Part shown: piece after piece, positions 10,707-21,713 of the stretch | Position numbering within the stretch: the first letter of the stretch is position 1 | Layout of the letters: each line of letters opens with the position of its first letter | Assembly: GCA_009731375.1 (NCBI GenBank) | Contig: BJOX01000264.1 | Location: forward strand, 348,983 to 412,982 | Length of the DNA stretch: 64,000 nt | DNA from: Paulinella micropora | Lineage: Eukaryota > Cercozoa > Imbricatea > Euglyphida | Direction: 5' to 3' | The notes under the pieces: model-generated | The model's input: the letters and a program-made list of their open reading frames with translations, nothing else | Database searches by the model: none | Told to the model about the DNA's origin: nothing | Program-made: the position numbers and the translations under genes

Positions 10707-12319
10707 GAGCTTTTCGTACAATGCCTTCAGCATGGTCACATCACTTCCGATTGATGGAAAACGAGGAGATCAAAGCTTGAAGGTTTACACCTGCACTTTG
10801 TCGTGTGTGTGTGTGTGTTGACAGGGTGCCGCGGGCTTTCTCATCGTGCTGCTGAGTGGAGGCTTGTTGTACACCCGTCTGCGTGCTAACGGCCAGGTGC
10901 GTATTTGCATGCGTATTTATCGCTAAGTATGCATGTATGCTATGTATGTATACATGTGTGTATGTATATACTTCATGATATGTTTGTGTACCACAACAAC
11001 AAAAAATGCTTATGTGTATCTGTGATACAAGGTGCGCTTCACACAGCAGTTTCCAAACGCTAGTCAATCTATCTATATGTCTACCTATCTACCTACCTAC
11101 CTATCTATATATCTATCTATCTATCTACCTATCCATCTATATATCTATCTATAGCATAGGTGAAGTAGTATTAGTAGTGGTGGTGGCGGAGGCGGTGGCG
11201 GTAGAACGGCAAGAACAAGAGAACAAGCAAGAAGAGGGATAGGTAGGCTTGGTTAGGGAAAGATAGGTAGGTAGCATAGGTGGGATAGGTAGGCTTGGTT
11301 AGGAAAAGATAGGTAGGTAGCATAGGTGGGATAGGTAGGCTTGGTTAGGAAAAGATAGGTAGGTAGTATAGGTGGGATAGGTAGGCTTGGTTAGGGAAAG
11401 ATAGGTAGGTAGCATAGGTGGGCTTGGTTAGGAAAAGATAGGTAGGTAGGCTTGGTTAGGGAAAGATAGGTAGGTAGCATAGGTGGGATAGGTAGGCTTT
11501 GTTAGGAAAAGATAGGTAGGTAGGCTTGGTTAGGGAAAGATAGGTAGGTGGGATAGGTAGGCTTGGTTAGGAAAAGATAGGTAGGTAGGCTTGGTTAGGG
11601 AAAGATAGGTAGGCAGCATAGGTGGGATAGGTAGGCTTGGTTTTTTTAACTTATACATACATACATGCACACATTTCTGCATATTGGTGCGCTTCACACA
11701 GCCGTTTCCAAACGCCAGTCGATGCTTATACATACATATATATCAATGCTTATACATACATACACACATACACACATACATACTTACATACACACATTCT
11801 GCATACAGGTGCGCTTCACATAGCAGTTTCCAAACGCCAGTCAATGCTTATACATACATATAATCAATGCTTCAACATACACACACATACATACTTACAT
11901 TTCTGCAGACAGTTGCGCTTCACACAGAGCAATTTCCAAACGCCAGTCAATCCTTATACATGGATATCAATTCTTATACACCCACACACACATTTCTGCA
12001 TACAGGTGCGCTTCACACAGCAGTTTCCAAACGCCAGTCAATGCTTATACATACATATATATCAATGCTTTTTCATACATACATACATACACACCTTTCT
12101 GCATACAGGTGCGCTTCACAAAGAGCAGTTTCCAAACGCCAGTCCATGCTTACACATACATACATACATGTCAATGCTTATACATACACACATTTCTGCA
12201 TACAGGTGCGCTTCACAAAGAGCAATTTCCAAACTCCAGTCAAGGACAAGCCTGCCAAGAGAAACGCTCACCAGGAAGCCCTAGCGTCCCTGAGCGAGCC
12301 CCTCACCGCTTCTGGCTAA
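6116..12319 (+). CDS. Cysteine-rich modular type I membrane protein, 16 exons, complete
   Basis: Exons: 6116-6191, 6956-7044, 7103-7178, 7289-7627, 7775-7887, 7982-8087, 8223-8357, 8586-8714, 8796-8882, 8977-9012, 9115-9261, 9402-9533, 9947-10078, 10190-10410, 10825-10896, 12206-12319. They total 2004 bases (667 residues), all GT-AG and all in phase. The first exon gives a signal peptide (MAMAVFSLLSSIAAA). The ectodomain repeats a module with CPxGxGxNG, C-x2-C pairs and a closing (W/Y/F)N(D/N)Gxxxx(C)Q, for example GTWNDGLSLSC. Most modules end at a phase-1 intron, as in shuffled receptor modules. Exon 15 gives one transmembrane helix (GAAGFLIVLLSGGLLY), followed by a 37-residue basic tail. 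The exon 14 donor could instead be at 10438, adding nine residues. The spacing recalls TNFR or ephrin-receptor-like cysteine domains, but I do not recognise the family. A surface receptor or adhesin is inferred from the topology only. Confidence 0.88.
6194..6440. repeat. CA and ATC microsatellites in intron 1 of the cysteine-rich gene
   Basis: A (CA)n tract is broken three times by AATCTCAACACAC, then passes into (ATC)n and CATA. The remaining 500 bases of the intron are unique and hold no exon I can support. Confidence 0.8.
10661..10702. repeat. CT dinucleotide tract in intron 14
   Basis: About 40 bases of pure CT lie in the intron before the transmembrane exon. A short duplicated unit, GAACCCATTTTTCTCGATCG against GAACTCATTTTTCTCGATCG, stands just before it at about 10561 and 10600. 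Confidence 0.85.
11031..12150 (+). repeat. Six tandem copies of the acceptor edge of the last exon
   Basis: The last exon starts at 12206 after GCATACAG with GTGCGCTTCACAAAGAGC. Its first 35-40 bases plus the preceding acceptor recur upstream at about 11031, 11687, 11809, 11912, 12006 and 12110, separated by (CATA)n. Copies are 80-95 percent alike by eye; most read VRFTQQFPNASQ or VRFTKSSFQTPV. None includes the rest of the exon (KDKPAKRNAHQEA). Four or more keep a usable AG. Confidence 0.9.
11237..11640. repeat. 45-bp minisatellite in intron 15
   Basis: A unit containing GGCTTGGTTAGGRAAAGATA, followed by GGTAGGTAG and GCATAGGTGGGATAG, repeats about nine times with length variants. Each unit holds one TTAGGG or TTAGGA, but there is no pure telomeric run. 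Confidence 0.9.
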
Positions 12320-14087
12320 ACCAGGCTGAGTATGACTGGCTACATTCAAGTAATCCATCAATTTGTTTTGAAGATAAAGTAAATTCTGAGCACGTCGCTT
12401 GTCTTGAGTTTTCAAAGGGTGGGCTCGAACTCCACAACATCCAGGCAGATATCTATATATCGATATCTATACATGAAAACAGCGTTGCCTACGATGGCAC
12501 TGTGCTCGACGGTCCACGCCTGCGATTTTTGTATGTCCGTACCAATACTACTCACTTTTTTTTTTTTTTTTTTTTCTCTAAACCACTCCTGACCAAGATA
12601 TGTCATAATGATCTATACGAAGTACGACTGAGATTGGAGCCGTGACAACTGACGTGTACAGCGTACTACATTTGGAACCTTGATATTGGGACGTTCCGGA
12701 CAAACCATACCAACTTGCCAAACTGTTTGTTGTTGTATACGCATTTCGCAAGAAAGGGACTTCACGGTGGGGAATGCAGCACGTAGATATCATAGACGAC
12801 CTTCCGAAGGCAAAGTAGTCTAGCTTTGAACTCATCGTTCTCCATCCATATTAACGATATGTCAATGCTGAAGCCACCTTTGAAAGCTCAAGTCAATCAG
12901 CCTTCCAACGGTGTGCTCTACATTTTTGTATCTCAAGTTGAATTATTGATCGAGAGAAATAGTGAGTTTCAAGTTGGACGATTTTCGATTTTGCTGATTG
13001 CAGTTCTAGCTTCGGCGCTTAAAAACACCACTCGCTACAGTCTAGTTACTGTTAGACGGTCGTTCTGGCCTGGAACCCTGAGCGACACAGGAACCTTGGT
13101 TCCCTTCCGTCCTTAATATTGTCCTATTCATTGGTACTAATAATAAGTAATTTATGGTATTTTAAGCCGGCGATGGTAAAACGGGTGCACTTTTTACGTA
13201 ATGAGTTTTTGACATTTTTTCGTTCCGTTTTCTTTTCTTTCTTTTTTAGAAAGCTGGAATGTTGAGTTGTGGCTATTAAGAATGATTGTCTTTTGAATTT
13301 AAGTGTTAACGCGGCAAAATGGTCCGAAACTGAAAATTTACATTGAAGATTAAAAAAGTATAAGCATCTTTTTTTTTGTGGTGTGCGCCCTTCTATAGGT
13401 GTTTTTTTTGAAAGCAATAAATGCCTTTCATACAGAGGGAGCAACATTTTTGTAGCTTTTGAAAGTTCACGACATTTTTGTCGGTTATATTCAAAAGATA
13501 CAATATTATTTAATGCAAGCAGTGGTATTTATCCATCCAATTCCACAGCACTCTGAAAATAACCTAATCTTCCTCTACAAAAGAGAGGAAACTATTAATA
13601 ATATGGCGGAAAATGTAGGAGACTGTCAGAGCGAAGCAACAAAAAACCTCGGAAACAGAAAGCCATTCCCCGACGACGGTCACCACTAACCACAATATTA
13701 TCAGGCAGCGGCTTAAAAAATTAGTAACAGGGTTATGAATTGTAATATTATCGTTTTCAACCTGCTCAAAAGTATATAAATAAAAACTTCAGATATGACC
13801 CAGCGGCTGAGCTGTACAACACTTAGTCTTCAACTGACGAGATATAGCTCATCTATACATCACAGTGTGTATGTATAGTGATATAAGAAAAGGTCGAATA
13901 TTTACCTATCTGCGCCCACACTGTCAATCCCCCCTTCCCTTCTTATCGTGACGGGAACAGTAGCTAATAGATAGGGGTAGATTTGTAAATATCGTCTGAT
14001 GAGCCTGAGCTCACTTTCCAGGTCTGTTTCCTCATGGGTGCCCTGCTCTTGTGGAGACAGCTATTGAGCAGCTTGAGTGACAGTACG
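12320..14087. other. 3' flank and intergenic region
   Basis: This starts after the stop of the cysteine-rich gene. It contains a 19-base T run near 12557, AT-rich unique sequence, and an AATAAA at about 13418 that is too distant to assign. Small ORFs here lack codon bias or any recognisable motif, so I see no gene. Confidence 0.5.
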
Positions 14088-14440
14088 TTGGACAGTCTAA
14101 CTTCAGTTGTTATTTAAGTCATAATTATGATTAACTTCTATACGCAGTAATATTGCTAAGTCATAATATTAATAATTAGTAGTAACTGTAATGTATAATT
14201 CAAATCAATTGTGCACGTTGCGTTTTTACAACTGTGCACCTGACCACATCATTGAGCGTCAGTTACTGTTAGTCACGCACTTAGATTAATTAGCTCTCTT
14301 GCAGTTCAGTTCTGCGTTTATGCCTTCAGATTAAAGCCACTGTGGCTGTGAGCAACCTGGCTTTTAACGAAGTCTCACGGCAAACCGCAAGTGAAAGGTA
14401 CAGGGGTAAGGTCCGTGTGTGACAGGTTTATATCTAATCA
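14088..14440 (+). repeat. 5' LTR of the Copia element
   Basis: It begins TTGGACAGTCTAACTTCAGT and ends TATATCTAATCA. It matches 22355-22690 over its whole length with scattered substitutions and small indels, including an extra TATTAATAAT-like insertion here. The divergence means that the insertion is not recent. Confidence 0.9.
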
Positions 14441-14446
14441 TCGGTC

Positions 14447-15827
14447 ATGAGCAGTTGGGAAAGTGGTTCATCACAGCAATACACGAACTGGAAACAGTTC
14501 TTATCTCACGCACCCGTCTATGACGGTGTCACTGAACATCTTCAAGGATTTTACTATCAGCTAGAGGAATATGCTTACGATATTAGTAGAATTCTCGGGG
14601 ATATGGTGAAAGATGCATTTCTCGATGAGGTTGCTGCGAAGAAAAAATAAGGATGGGATTCAAGTAGGTCGTATGAGAGCAGCAGAGGAGGCAGATGAAC
14701 CAAGAGAACCGACTGAAGAAGATTCACCAGATGTGAGTGAAGAAAGTGAGGAAGAAGAAAAAGGAGATGCATCCTCATCAACATCATCATGCACAAGACG
14801 ACAAGAACCAAAGAAGAAAACACTAAAGAAGCCGAAAGAGTGGGCGAAGTGGAGTGATGAGCAGAAGGTAGCATGGGAGGAAAAAGCGAAGAGACGAGCG
14901 AGACGGTCACAAACGAGAGCAGCGAAAAAAGCATACACAGTGTGACCGAGAGCATACAAAAGGGAGCAAAAATATTTGCAACGATGTAAATTATTTCAGC
15001 TACTGATAACTACCGCTTTCTCTAACTACAAAGTTGTCGCATATCTCAGAAGCCGTAATTCTCTGTCAAAAGATACGGACAAATTTCCGGAGCAGCGAGA
15101 TATCTGGAAGAAAAGAAGTTCAGAGAGAGCGCCTAGGAAGAACGAAGACGCAGACGCCTGGCTAACCAGGTACCTACTGAAGAAAGAGTGGCTAGAGAAG
15201 CTAAGAGGAGAGAAGTTTAAAGAGGACGAATCAACAAACCGGTGGCTCGAAACGCTAAGTACTCACCCTAAATACTTTGCTGATCATTATCGTGTGGCAC
15301 CAGCCGTACGACCCAAGCACAACGATATAGTTGAGGCAGCGAGGGAGGTTTACGTGCTTTGGGATGCAACCAACAAGCAGAAGAAGTATGAGAAAGGAAA
15401 GCATAGTAATAGAGCAGATGGAGAAGGAGCAGCTTTATTGCTAGCAGAAGAGAAAGAAGGAGAGGGTAGGAAGAGTGGGAAGAGCAAGTACAAACAGAAA
15501 GGTGAACACGGGGGCAAGCATGATGGGGCAGTGACAGAACGAAAGGAATGGTGGTTGACTGCAGTTTGTTATAACTGCAATGAAACTGGTCACACTAAAC
15601 GCTTTTGCCCTAAGCTCGCTAAGTCTAACAGCTCCCGTCGAACCCATAAACCCCACAACACCGCCCCTCCCAAAAGGGAAACCCAAAGCAAAGGTAGTAA
15701 GTTTCGTAAGAAAAAGGATAAAGGGGTGACTCTTATAAGAGGTGAAAAGGGTGAAGAACAAGAAGGAGAAGAGGGGAAAAAGAGGACACAGAAGACGACA
15801 GTTCAGAAGAAGAAGACTACGAACTGA
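14447..15827 (+). pseudogene. Copia gag with CCHC zinc knuckle, frameshifted
   Basis: The first ATG after the LTR opens MSSWESGSSQQYTNW and stops at 14650. The coding trend then moves to another frame with an acidic stretch, then lysine-rich sequence, up to 14945. From about 14976 it continues with a nucleocapsid-like part. That part holds CYNCNETGHTKRFC at about 15567-15608, an exact C-x2-C-x4-H-x4-C knuckle. At least two frame breaks separate the parts. It would have packaged element RNA. Confidence 0.75.
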
Positions 15828-15832
15828 TTGGC

Positions 15833-16620
15833 ATGGAGGCAGATGAGGAACAAAAAGAGGGCAACACAGCCCAAAAGGAAGGTGAGGAAACGGAAGGGGA
15901 GGATAGTGAAACAGAGGAGCATAAAGAGAACGACACAGAAAAACCCGAAAGAGTCCGTGAGGAGGGGGGGGGGGGGGGGGGGGGAANNNNNNNNNNGGGG
16001 GGGGGGGGGGGGGGGGGGGTTAGAATGTCGAGCAGCTCCCAGACTCGCTACTCGCTCGGAGGCATTCCCCCATCCAACCTCTCACCACCCACTCTCACTA
16101 ATGACCAACACCTCAATCCCTCGTCAACAACCCCTCCCAACCGACCCCCTCCACAGCACGAGAGTCTCGTGCGAAAAACGTCATCGCAACCCTCCAATAA
16201 AGAGAAACCGACGAAACCGAAACCGACACCTCAATCTCTCCTTCAAACCAAAGAGACACACAAACACAAGACACCACAGACGATCACACCCACCAAACAA
16301 ACACCCAATCCAATGTGTAGGGAAGAACTCTAAGGGGGGGCAGTGTGGTGTGAAGTATGGTGATGATGGGAGTGTAGGTAAGGCAGGCAGTATGAGCAAG
16401 AGGTTAAAGTATGCCAGACTATGTGGTTATCACTACAAGCAGGACCCACAATTCCCTGAGATAGATCTGGAACAACCCCCATCATGCCACCCACCACCCA
16501 CCAACGAGTACCCAAGTGAGGAGGTGATGAAGAGAATGATGAGCGAGAGGGAGAGCAAGGGGGCGAGAGCACAGCAACTTTCGCAAAAAAATTCGGCAAC
16601 CCGGACAAAAGGATAAGGTA
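15833..16620 (+). pseudogene. Copia internal ORF with a CVGKNSKGGQC...CGYH motif
   Basis: This is an acidic then proline/threonine-rich reading frame, interrupted by a G run and N gap at 15987-15996. In the second half, about 16312-16440, CVGKNSKGGQC is followed 30 residues later by RLCGYHYKQDP. The C-x9-C...C-x2-H spacing matches small zinc-binding modules of the RCxAxTKKGxQC...YCxxH kind found in phage and eukaryotic mobile elements. Its role here is unknown. Reading needs a frame change near 16330. Confidence 0.5.
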
Positions 16621-16676
16621 ATTCCCGCTCAAAAACTCCAGTCGTCAAGCCGGAAAACCCGCGAGAAGGAAAATTA

Positions 16677-17663
16677 ATGGCTGACTGTGCTGATATGGTA
16701 GATATTCAAGCGCGGACCGGGGAGGTTAAGGCTGAGATCGAAGCTGCGAGTGTAGTGTCTGTGCGACAGGGGACAAGAGCAGAAGGCAAGGCATGGCCTC
16801 CATCGCAAACATCAAAAGGTCCGTCCCCAGTAGATAGAGTAGACGAGGAAGGACAGGAGACACAAATAACACCCACTCCACCAGCACAACTTGCCCAACT
16901 TCACTCATCAACAAACCACAACTACGGAGGGAGCATTAAAAAGAGGGGGCACAATGGCAAAGTGATTAGCTTTGAAGACATAAGAAGGCTAGCTGAGTCA
17001 TTGCAGATGTGCATCATGGATGAAGAGACAGGTGATGTAGTGAAGGTGAAGAGAGAGAATGGATTGAGGGTAGCTGAGACAGACAACCTACTGACAGACA
17101 TGTTTTGGGCGATAAATGACGTGTTTTTGTTGCTTACTGCGGGAACGACACCCATAGCGAGGGAGTCAGTGAGAGAAGCACGCTTAAAAGCTGCATCAGA
17201 AGAGTCGATGAAGAAAGAAAGAGCGATTTGGGATTGTCAGATGAGACATAGTGAAGGACACCCCAGACCCCATAAGAGGGAATTACAGCGTTTGTTGTTT
17301 GTGATGTCGAATGGACTGAAATACCTGACTGTGAAAGATGGGTTATATTACGAGCCAAACGGCCAGTACAGTGAGTTCTACACGGAAATGCTATCCGTAA
17401 TCGATTATGGTATTATAGACCTAGCATGCAACCACAAAAATGCTTTTGCAGAGCAATTAGTGGAGTCTATGCCTCACTTAGCCCAGATTCACAACGAGGT
17501 AGTGGCAGAGGGATCTTTGAATGCGTATTTACGCAGATTACACTCAGAAGACGCACATTTGTTCTTTACAACGAGGACAGCAGCTAGGAAGAAAGCAGCG
17601 TTCGATGCGAAGAGAAGAGAGATAGACGGAGCGTCAGAAGAAGACGAAGATGAAGACTCCTGA
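16677..17663 (+). CDS. 328-residue ORF of unknown function between gag and protease of the Copia element
   Basis: This is an uninterrupted ORF from an ATG (MADCADMVDIQARTG) to a stop, in an element whose other frames are broken. The middle is helical and charged, with segments such as LLTDMFWAINDVFLLLTAG and RLLFVMSNGLKYL. The C-terminus is acidic (ASEEDEDEDS). It has no CCHC knuckle and no protease motif. It may be a capsid-like part of gag, since the CCHC lies upstream in an unusual position, or an accessory protein. Confidence 0.6.
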   Translation: MADCADMVDIQARTGEVKAEIEAASVVSVRQGTRAEGKAWPPSQTSKGPSPVDRVDEEGQETQITPTPPAQLAQLHSSTNHNYGGSIKKRGHNGKVISFEDIRRLAESLQMCIMDEETGDVVKVKRENGLRVAETDNLLTDMFWAINDVFLLLTAGTTPIARESVREARLKAASEESMKKERAIWDCQMRHSEGHPRPHKRELQRLLFVMSNGLKYLTVKDGLYYEPNGQYSEFYTEMLSVIDYGIIDLACNHKNAFAEQLVESMPHLAQIHNEVVAEGSLNAYLRRLHSEDAHLFFTTRTAARKKAAFDAKRREIDGASEEDEDEDS

Positions 17664-18350
17664 AACACAGAGGATTCTAGGTGTTCTGAAGAGATCAGGA
17701 TAGAGAGAGCTCTTCCAATTCCATACAGGGATTACAGAGAAGCGAGGGAGGAATACGACTGGATGTACGAGGAGCGATACAACGAAGAGAGAGCGGAGAA
17801 CGAAGCGAAGGAAAAAGAGGAAAGAGAGCAGAGCAAGAAAGAGAAGAGAAAGAAAAGGAGCAGACGGAAGTTATCGAGCACAACCTGATGGTAGCAGACG
17901 GTAAGGGAAAAAGCAAGAAAGAGAGGATGATAGCGCAGGACAGTGGATCGTCTTGGGCTCAAATCATTTGTTAATGTCTAGAGGTTCGTCATATTCCGTG
18001 TCCCACCGGTACAGCATTCCCGGTGTCATTCTCCCCCTGACAATCACGTCACTCTCTTTCACTCTTATGGGGTGCTTTAGGATAAGCAACTGACCGTTCT
18101 GGTGAATAACAGATCTGTGGTAAAAGTGATCCATGCTGCCGGTTGAAACTATGTTCACAGGCACTCTAGGGTCGTACAACATCTCCATCACGGGTTTTCC
18201 AGTCCCATCTACACGGGTTAATCTCGCTTCTCCCTTCTGGCTTACTACACTTTCTCCGTTTCCAGTTATCAGAGTCTGACTGACTGGGGCAATATCAGAT
18301 AGGTTGCTTAAGATAGCCGTCGTGCAAGCTATGTCTCGTGTCAAAGTAAA
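17664..18350. pseudogene. Copia protease, split by an inversion of about 390 bp
   Basis: The plus strand reads an acidic and lysine-rich stretch ending AQDSGSSW near 17940-17960, which holds the DSG catalytic motif. The rest of the protease and the pre-integrase start are on the minus strand from 18344 down to 17964. That frame opens TRDIACTTAILSNLSDI and includes ITGNGESVVSQKGEA and YDPRVPVNIVSTGSM, the usual glycine and NI-S motifs. Plus-strand integrase resumes after 18350. The segment 17960-18350 is therefore inverted inside the element. Confidence 0.75.
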
Positions 18351-18563
18351 GAAGGCTAAGGCGGGGTAAATGGGGAGGGAGCCCCCAAGGTGAGAGAGAA
18401 TAAGAAAGATGTAGCAAAGTTTGCGAGAATAGAGAGAGTAAGGGATGTGTGTTATACGCTATGTATCTTGAGAAGAGTGCAAATAAGAAGCCTGTAGACA
18501 TTTACGTCATGCATCAGTGCAGCGGGCATAAGGCTATAAAGAAGACCTACATTAGGCAAGGCA

Positions 18564-20171
18564 TTGGGCCGCAAAGTTGTCGGCAATGAGGATTTCGTTA
18601 GATATTGTGAAGCTTGTATGATGGGTAAGGCTAAAGAGTTGCCCAGATTTAAGAAGAATAGGATTAGAAGAGCTAGTTATGCGAGTGAGATTTTGCACGT
18701 AGATACAGCCGGACCGTGGGCAGTAATGTCCATCAATGGCAAGTACTACAAGTTTTGTATAACAGACGATTATTCTGGTTATATTTTAGACTTTTACTTG
18801 AGACACAAGAACGAGTTCGTAGAGTGTCTTAAGCAGGCAGTAGCGTGGTTTGAACGACAGACCGGTAGGAAGGTCAAACTTGTCACGTGTGACAACGAAT
18901 TCGTTGCCCCCGTGGAAGTAATCGAATGGTGGAAACCAGTACAATTTATTTGGAAAGTTTCAGCACCGGGAGACAAGGACGGTAATCCGATAGCTGAAAA
19001 GGTTAATGACATAACTGCAGGGCCAGCTAGGGCTATGCGATACGAAGCTAACCTTCCACTTAAGTTTTGGGCAGAGATGGAACACACCGCTACCACACTA
19101 CACAACATATTGCCAGCTACAACCGGACCACGTCAAGGGATTTCACCCTTTGGGCAGTGTTTGGGTTACAAACCGGCCATTTGGCAACTGAAACCAATAG
19201 GATGTATGGGAGTAATGTATGTCGGTAAGCAAGTTGGCAAAGGAAACTATAGGGGAAGACGTGTAATGCTCTTGGGATACGACGTGTTCAAAGAGCTTTA
19301 CAGAGTTTGGGATGGCCGCAAGGTCATATCGAACGTACGTAACGTGCGTTTCAACCCCCATGTAGTTGGAAAAGATGCACACCCACCCAGAGGAGTACTA
19401 TGGGACGACGAATCTGAGGGGGAGAGTAGCAATGCAGAGCAGCTTGAGCAGACGGAGACAGAACCGGAACATGAAGTTCAGGGGGAGTCAAAAGAGCATG
19501 AGGAAAAACATGGAGTTGAGGACGACACTGGTCAAGATTCCAGTCTTACCATTGACTCTAACGAAAGCCAAGTTGTTGAGCAGGACGACAGGGTAACACC
19601 CATCGAATCGCTTAGTGCGCAGGACCCTTCAGCTAGTCACCCAAGCCGGAGATATAGGGAAGGAGAAGCGCCAAACAAGGGCCTCACGTGGGAGCAGAGT
19701 GACAGGATCACGACAGCTAACATAGTGAGAGGGAAACGAGAAAGAAAGGAACGGACGATAGCAACGCCGGTCACACAACCAGTCACAACTAAGAAGGTAA
19801 TCAAGGAAGATACCTCATTAGAAAATGTCAAGGTAGTTGTACCAGCTGTAGCCTTTGGTGAACTATGGGCAAAGGAAGAGTATGGAGACAATTGGCAAGA
19901 AGCTAAACGAACCGGTAAAGTTTTGAAACCTTGCGAGAAAGGTGATAGCCTCAAAGTTCGCAAGCAGCCCAAGCCAGGTCACTTTGTAGCTTTTGATAAC
20001 GGTCTAGTTGAAAAGATGTTAGACAGTGAAATCAAGAAATACAAAGTAGACCCAATCCATCCACCCGGTGAACTAGAAAACGCCGAGTCGTCCGAGGAAA
20101 ACATACTAGTCCTGGAGAGGATAGTAGTGAAGTTTTACTCTACCTCACACTGCGTGTGCCAAAAGCGATAG
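18564..20171 (+). pseudogene. Copia integrase, long open frame
   Basis: The frame is open over 535 codons but its true start is lost in the damaged region upstream. It carries the CEACMMGK end of the HHCC zinc domain, then HVDTAGPWAV (first catalytic Asp) and VTCDNEF (second). IAEKVNDIT stands where Copia elements have the catalytic Glu in NGVAERKN. The C-terminal part has the GYDVFKELYRVWDG core seen in Copia integrases, then a long acidic tail. The stop at 20169 falls just before RT, so pol is now split. Confidence 0.85.
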
Positions 20172-21000
20172 TCGACGAAGGGCTAACAGCAAAGGAGTTG
20201 AAAGAAGGCATGGATAAAGAGATAGAGGCTCTTAAGCCTTTTAACACCTATACCTGGGTAAGCCCCAATGAAGCAAAAGAGAAGGGAGTGTCGAAGATAG
20301 TAAGATTGACATGGGTACATAAAATCAAGCTTGATGATAAAGGACGAAAGTTTATCAAGTCACGATTAGCTTTGAGAAGAGATATGCTAGAACCTGGAGT
20401 CAGCTATAACCCAGATCAGCTATTTGCACCTTGTGCAGCTCACCGATCACTACTTTTCTTAGCTAAGATAGCTGCTTGGCATGGTCACAAGTTATACGGT
20501 ATAGACTTCAAAAATGCTAATGAACGATCCTGTGTACGCATACGGCCCAGATGGTTTAGACAGGGAAGGTCATGAAGGCATGATGTCAAGGATAGATGGA
20601 GCTCTGTATGGTGCCCCACAAGCAGGCAGGCGTTGATATGAGATCTTGGCCCCAATGTTAGAGGAGTTAGGATTTCGATTGCTAGATGCAGATCTATGTA
20701 TGTTCGTTTAGAAAGACAAGCCCATAAGAGTTGCAATCATTGGCATATTTCATGTAGATGATCTAATTTTCTCTGCTCCTAACGAACGCGCGTATGATAA
20801 GTTTGCAAGCCAACTAGAAAAGTTCTATCCCCTAAAGCGATTAGGAGTAGCCAAAGATTTTAAGGGTATAGAAATGGAACAGGAAGGAGGTCGCATTTCC
20901 TACATCAGACGAGATACCAGAAACAGATCTTGAAAGACGTAGGATATGCTGACGCACGCCCGGTAAGCACGCCTAGCGCTGAACAGGTGCCAGAGCCTAT
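20156..21000 (+). pseudogene. Copia reverse transcriptase, broken
   Basis: The fingers are open to 20575: LTWVHKIKLDDKGRKFIKSR and APCAAHRSLLFLAKIAA are typical. A frameshift near 20520 follows. In the new frame, internal stops interrupt ALYGAPQAGRR, and the catalytic box reads FHVDDLIFSA at about 20750. No active enzyme can come from this copy. Confidence 0.85.
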
Positions 21001-21059
21001 GTCGGAATAGTGCACTTAGGAAACATTCCATTCCTAGCTTAGTTGGAAAGTTACTATTT

Positions 21060-21713
21060 TTGACTAAGATAACCAGGCCAGATGCAGACCAAGCTTTGAA
21101 TGCAGCTAGTGTTATGCAGACTGTTGACGTCGGAGTGACTCATGCAATGTTGGGACGAATTCTTCGGTACTTAGTGAATTCATTTCGCGGTATTGCATTT
21201 CACGGGCCGAAATCATCGCAAGAGGCAAGAACATATCCCGGAATTACTCTATGGCCTGATGCGGCGCATAAAGTATGCAAAAAGACAGGAAAGTCTCGTA
21301 CAGGGTATATAGTTCTGTGGGGAGGAGACCCGGTTGCATGGTTATCGAAACGACCATCGCGGATTGCATTGAGCTCGAATGATGCGGAAATCTTCGCAGC
21401 AGTGGAATGTATTCGTGAAGGGTTAGCAGTAAGACATATAGCGGAGGAATTAGGAGTAGCACAGAAAAGCCCATTAGAATTATTTGAGGACAACGCACAA
21501 ACTATTTTAGCAGCAGAGAGAGGAATGTCAGGATCACGCACTAAACATCTACCACTTGAACTACATTTCATGCATCATGCACAACGTGATAAAGAAGTAA
21601 GGTTCGTAAAGGTAGGAACTAAGAAGCAGATAGCGGATGTACTAACTAAACATGTATCTAAAGACCAGTTTGAGTACTTGGTTAGTAAGTTCATGATCAC
21701 ACTTGAACCATAA
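21060..21713 (+). pseudogene. Copia RNase H domain, frame intact
   Basis: This is an open 217-residue segment with the Copia RNase H order: TLWPDAAHKVCKKTG with the first acid, RIALSSNDAEIFAAVECI with the second, FEDNAQTILAAERG with the third, then RTKHLPLELHF and KKQIADVLTKHV. It ends pol at 21713. The preserved frame contrasts with the RT stops just upstream. Confidence 0.85.

Noticed and set aside
11237-11640. TTAGGG within the 45-bp minisatellite, suggesting telomeric DNA
   Set aside because: There is one TTAGGG or TTAGGA per 45-bp unit with no consecutive repeats, and it lies in an intron.
13990-14030. CTGATGAG sequence resembling a hammerhead ribozyme core
   Set aside because: No matching GAAA plus closing stems is present in the right positions; a similar CTGATGAG at about 3207 also lacks them.
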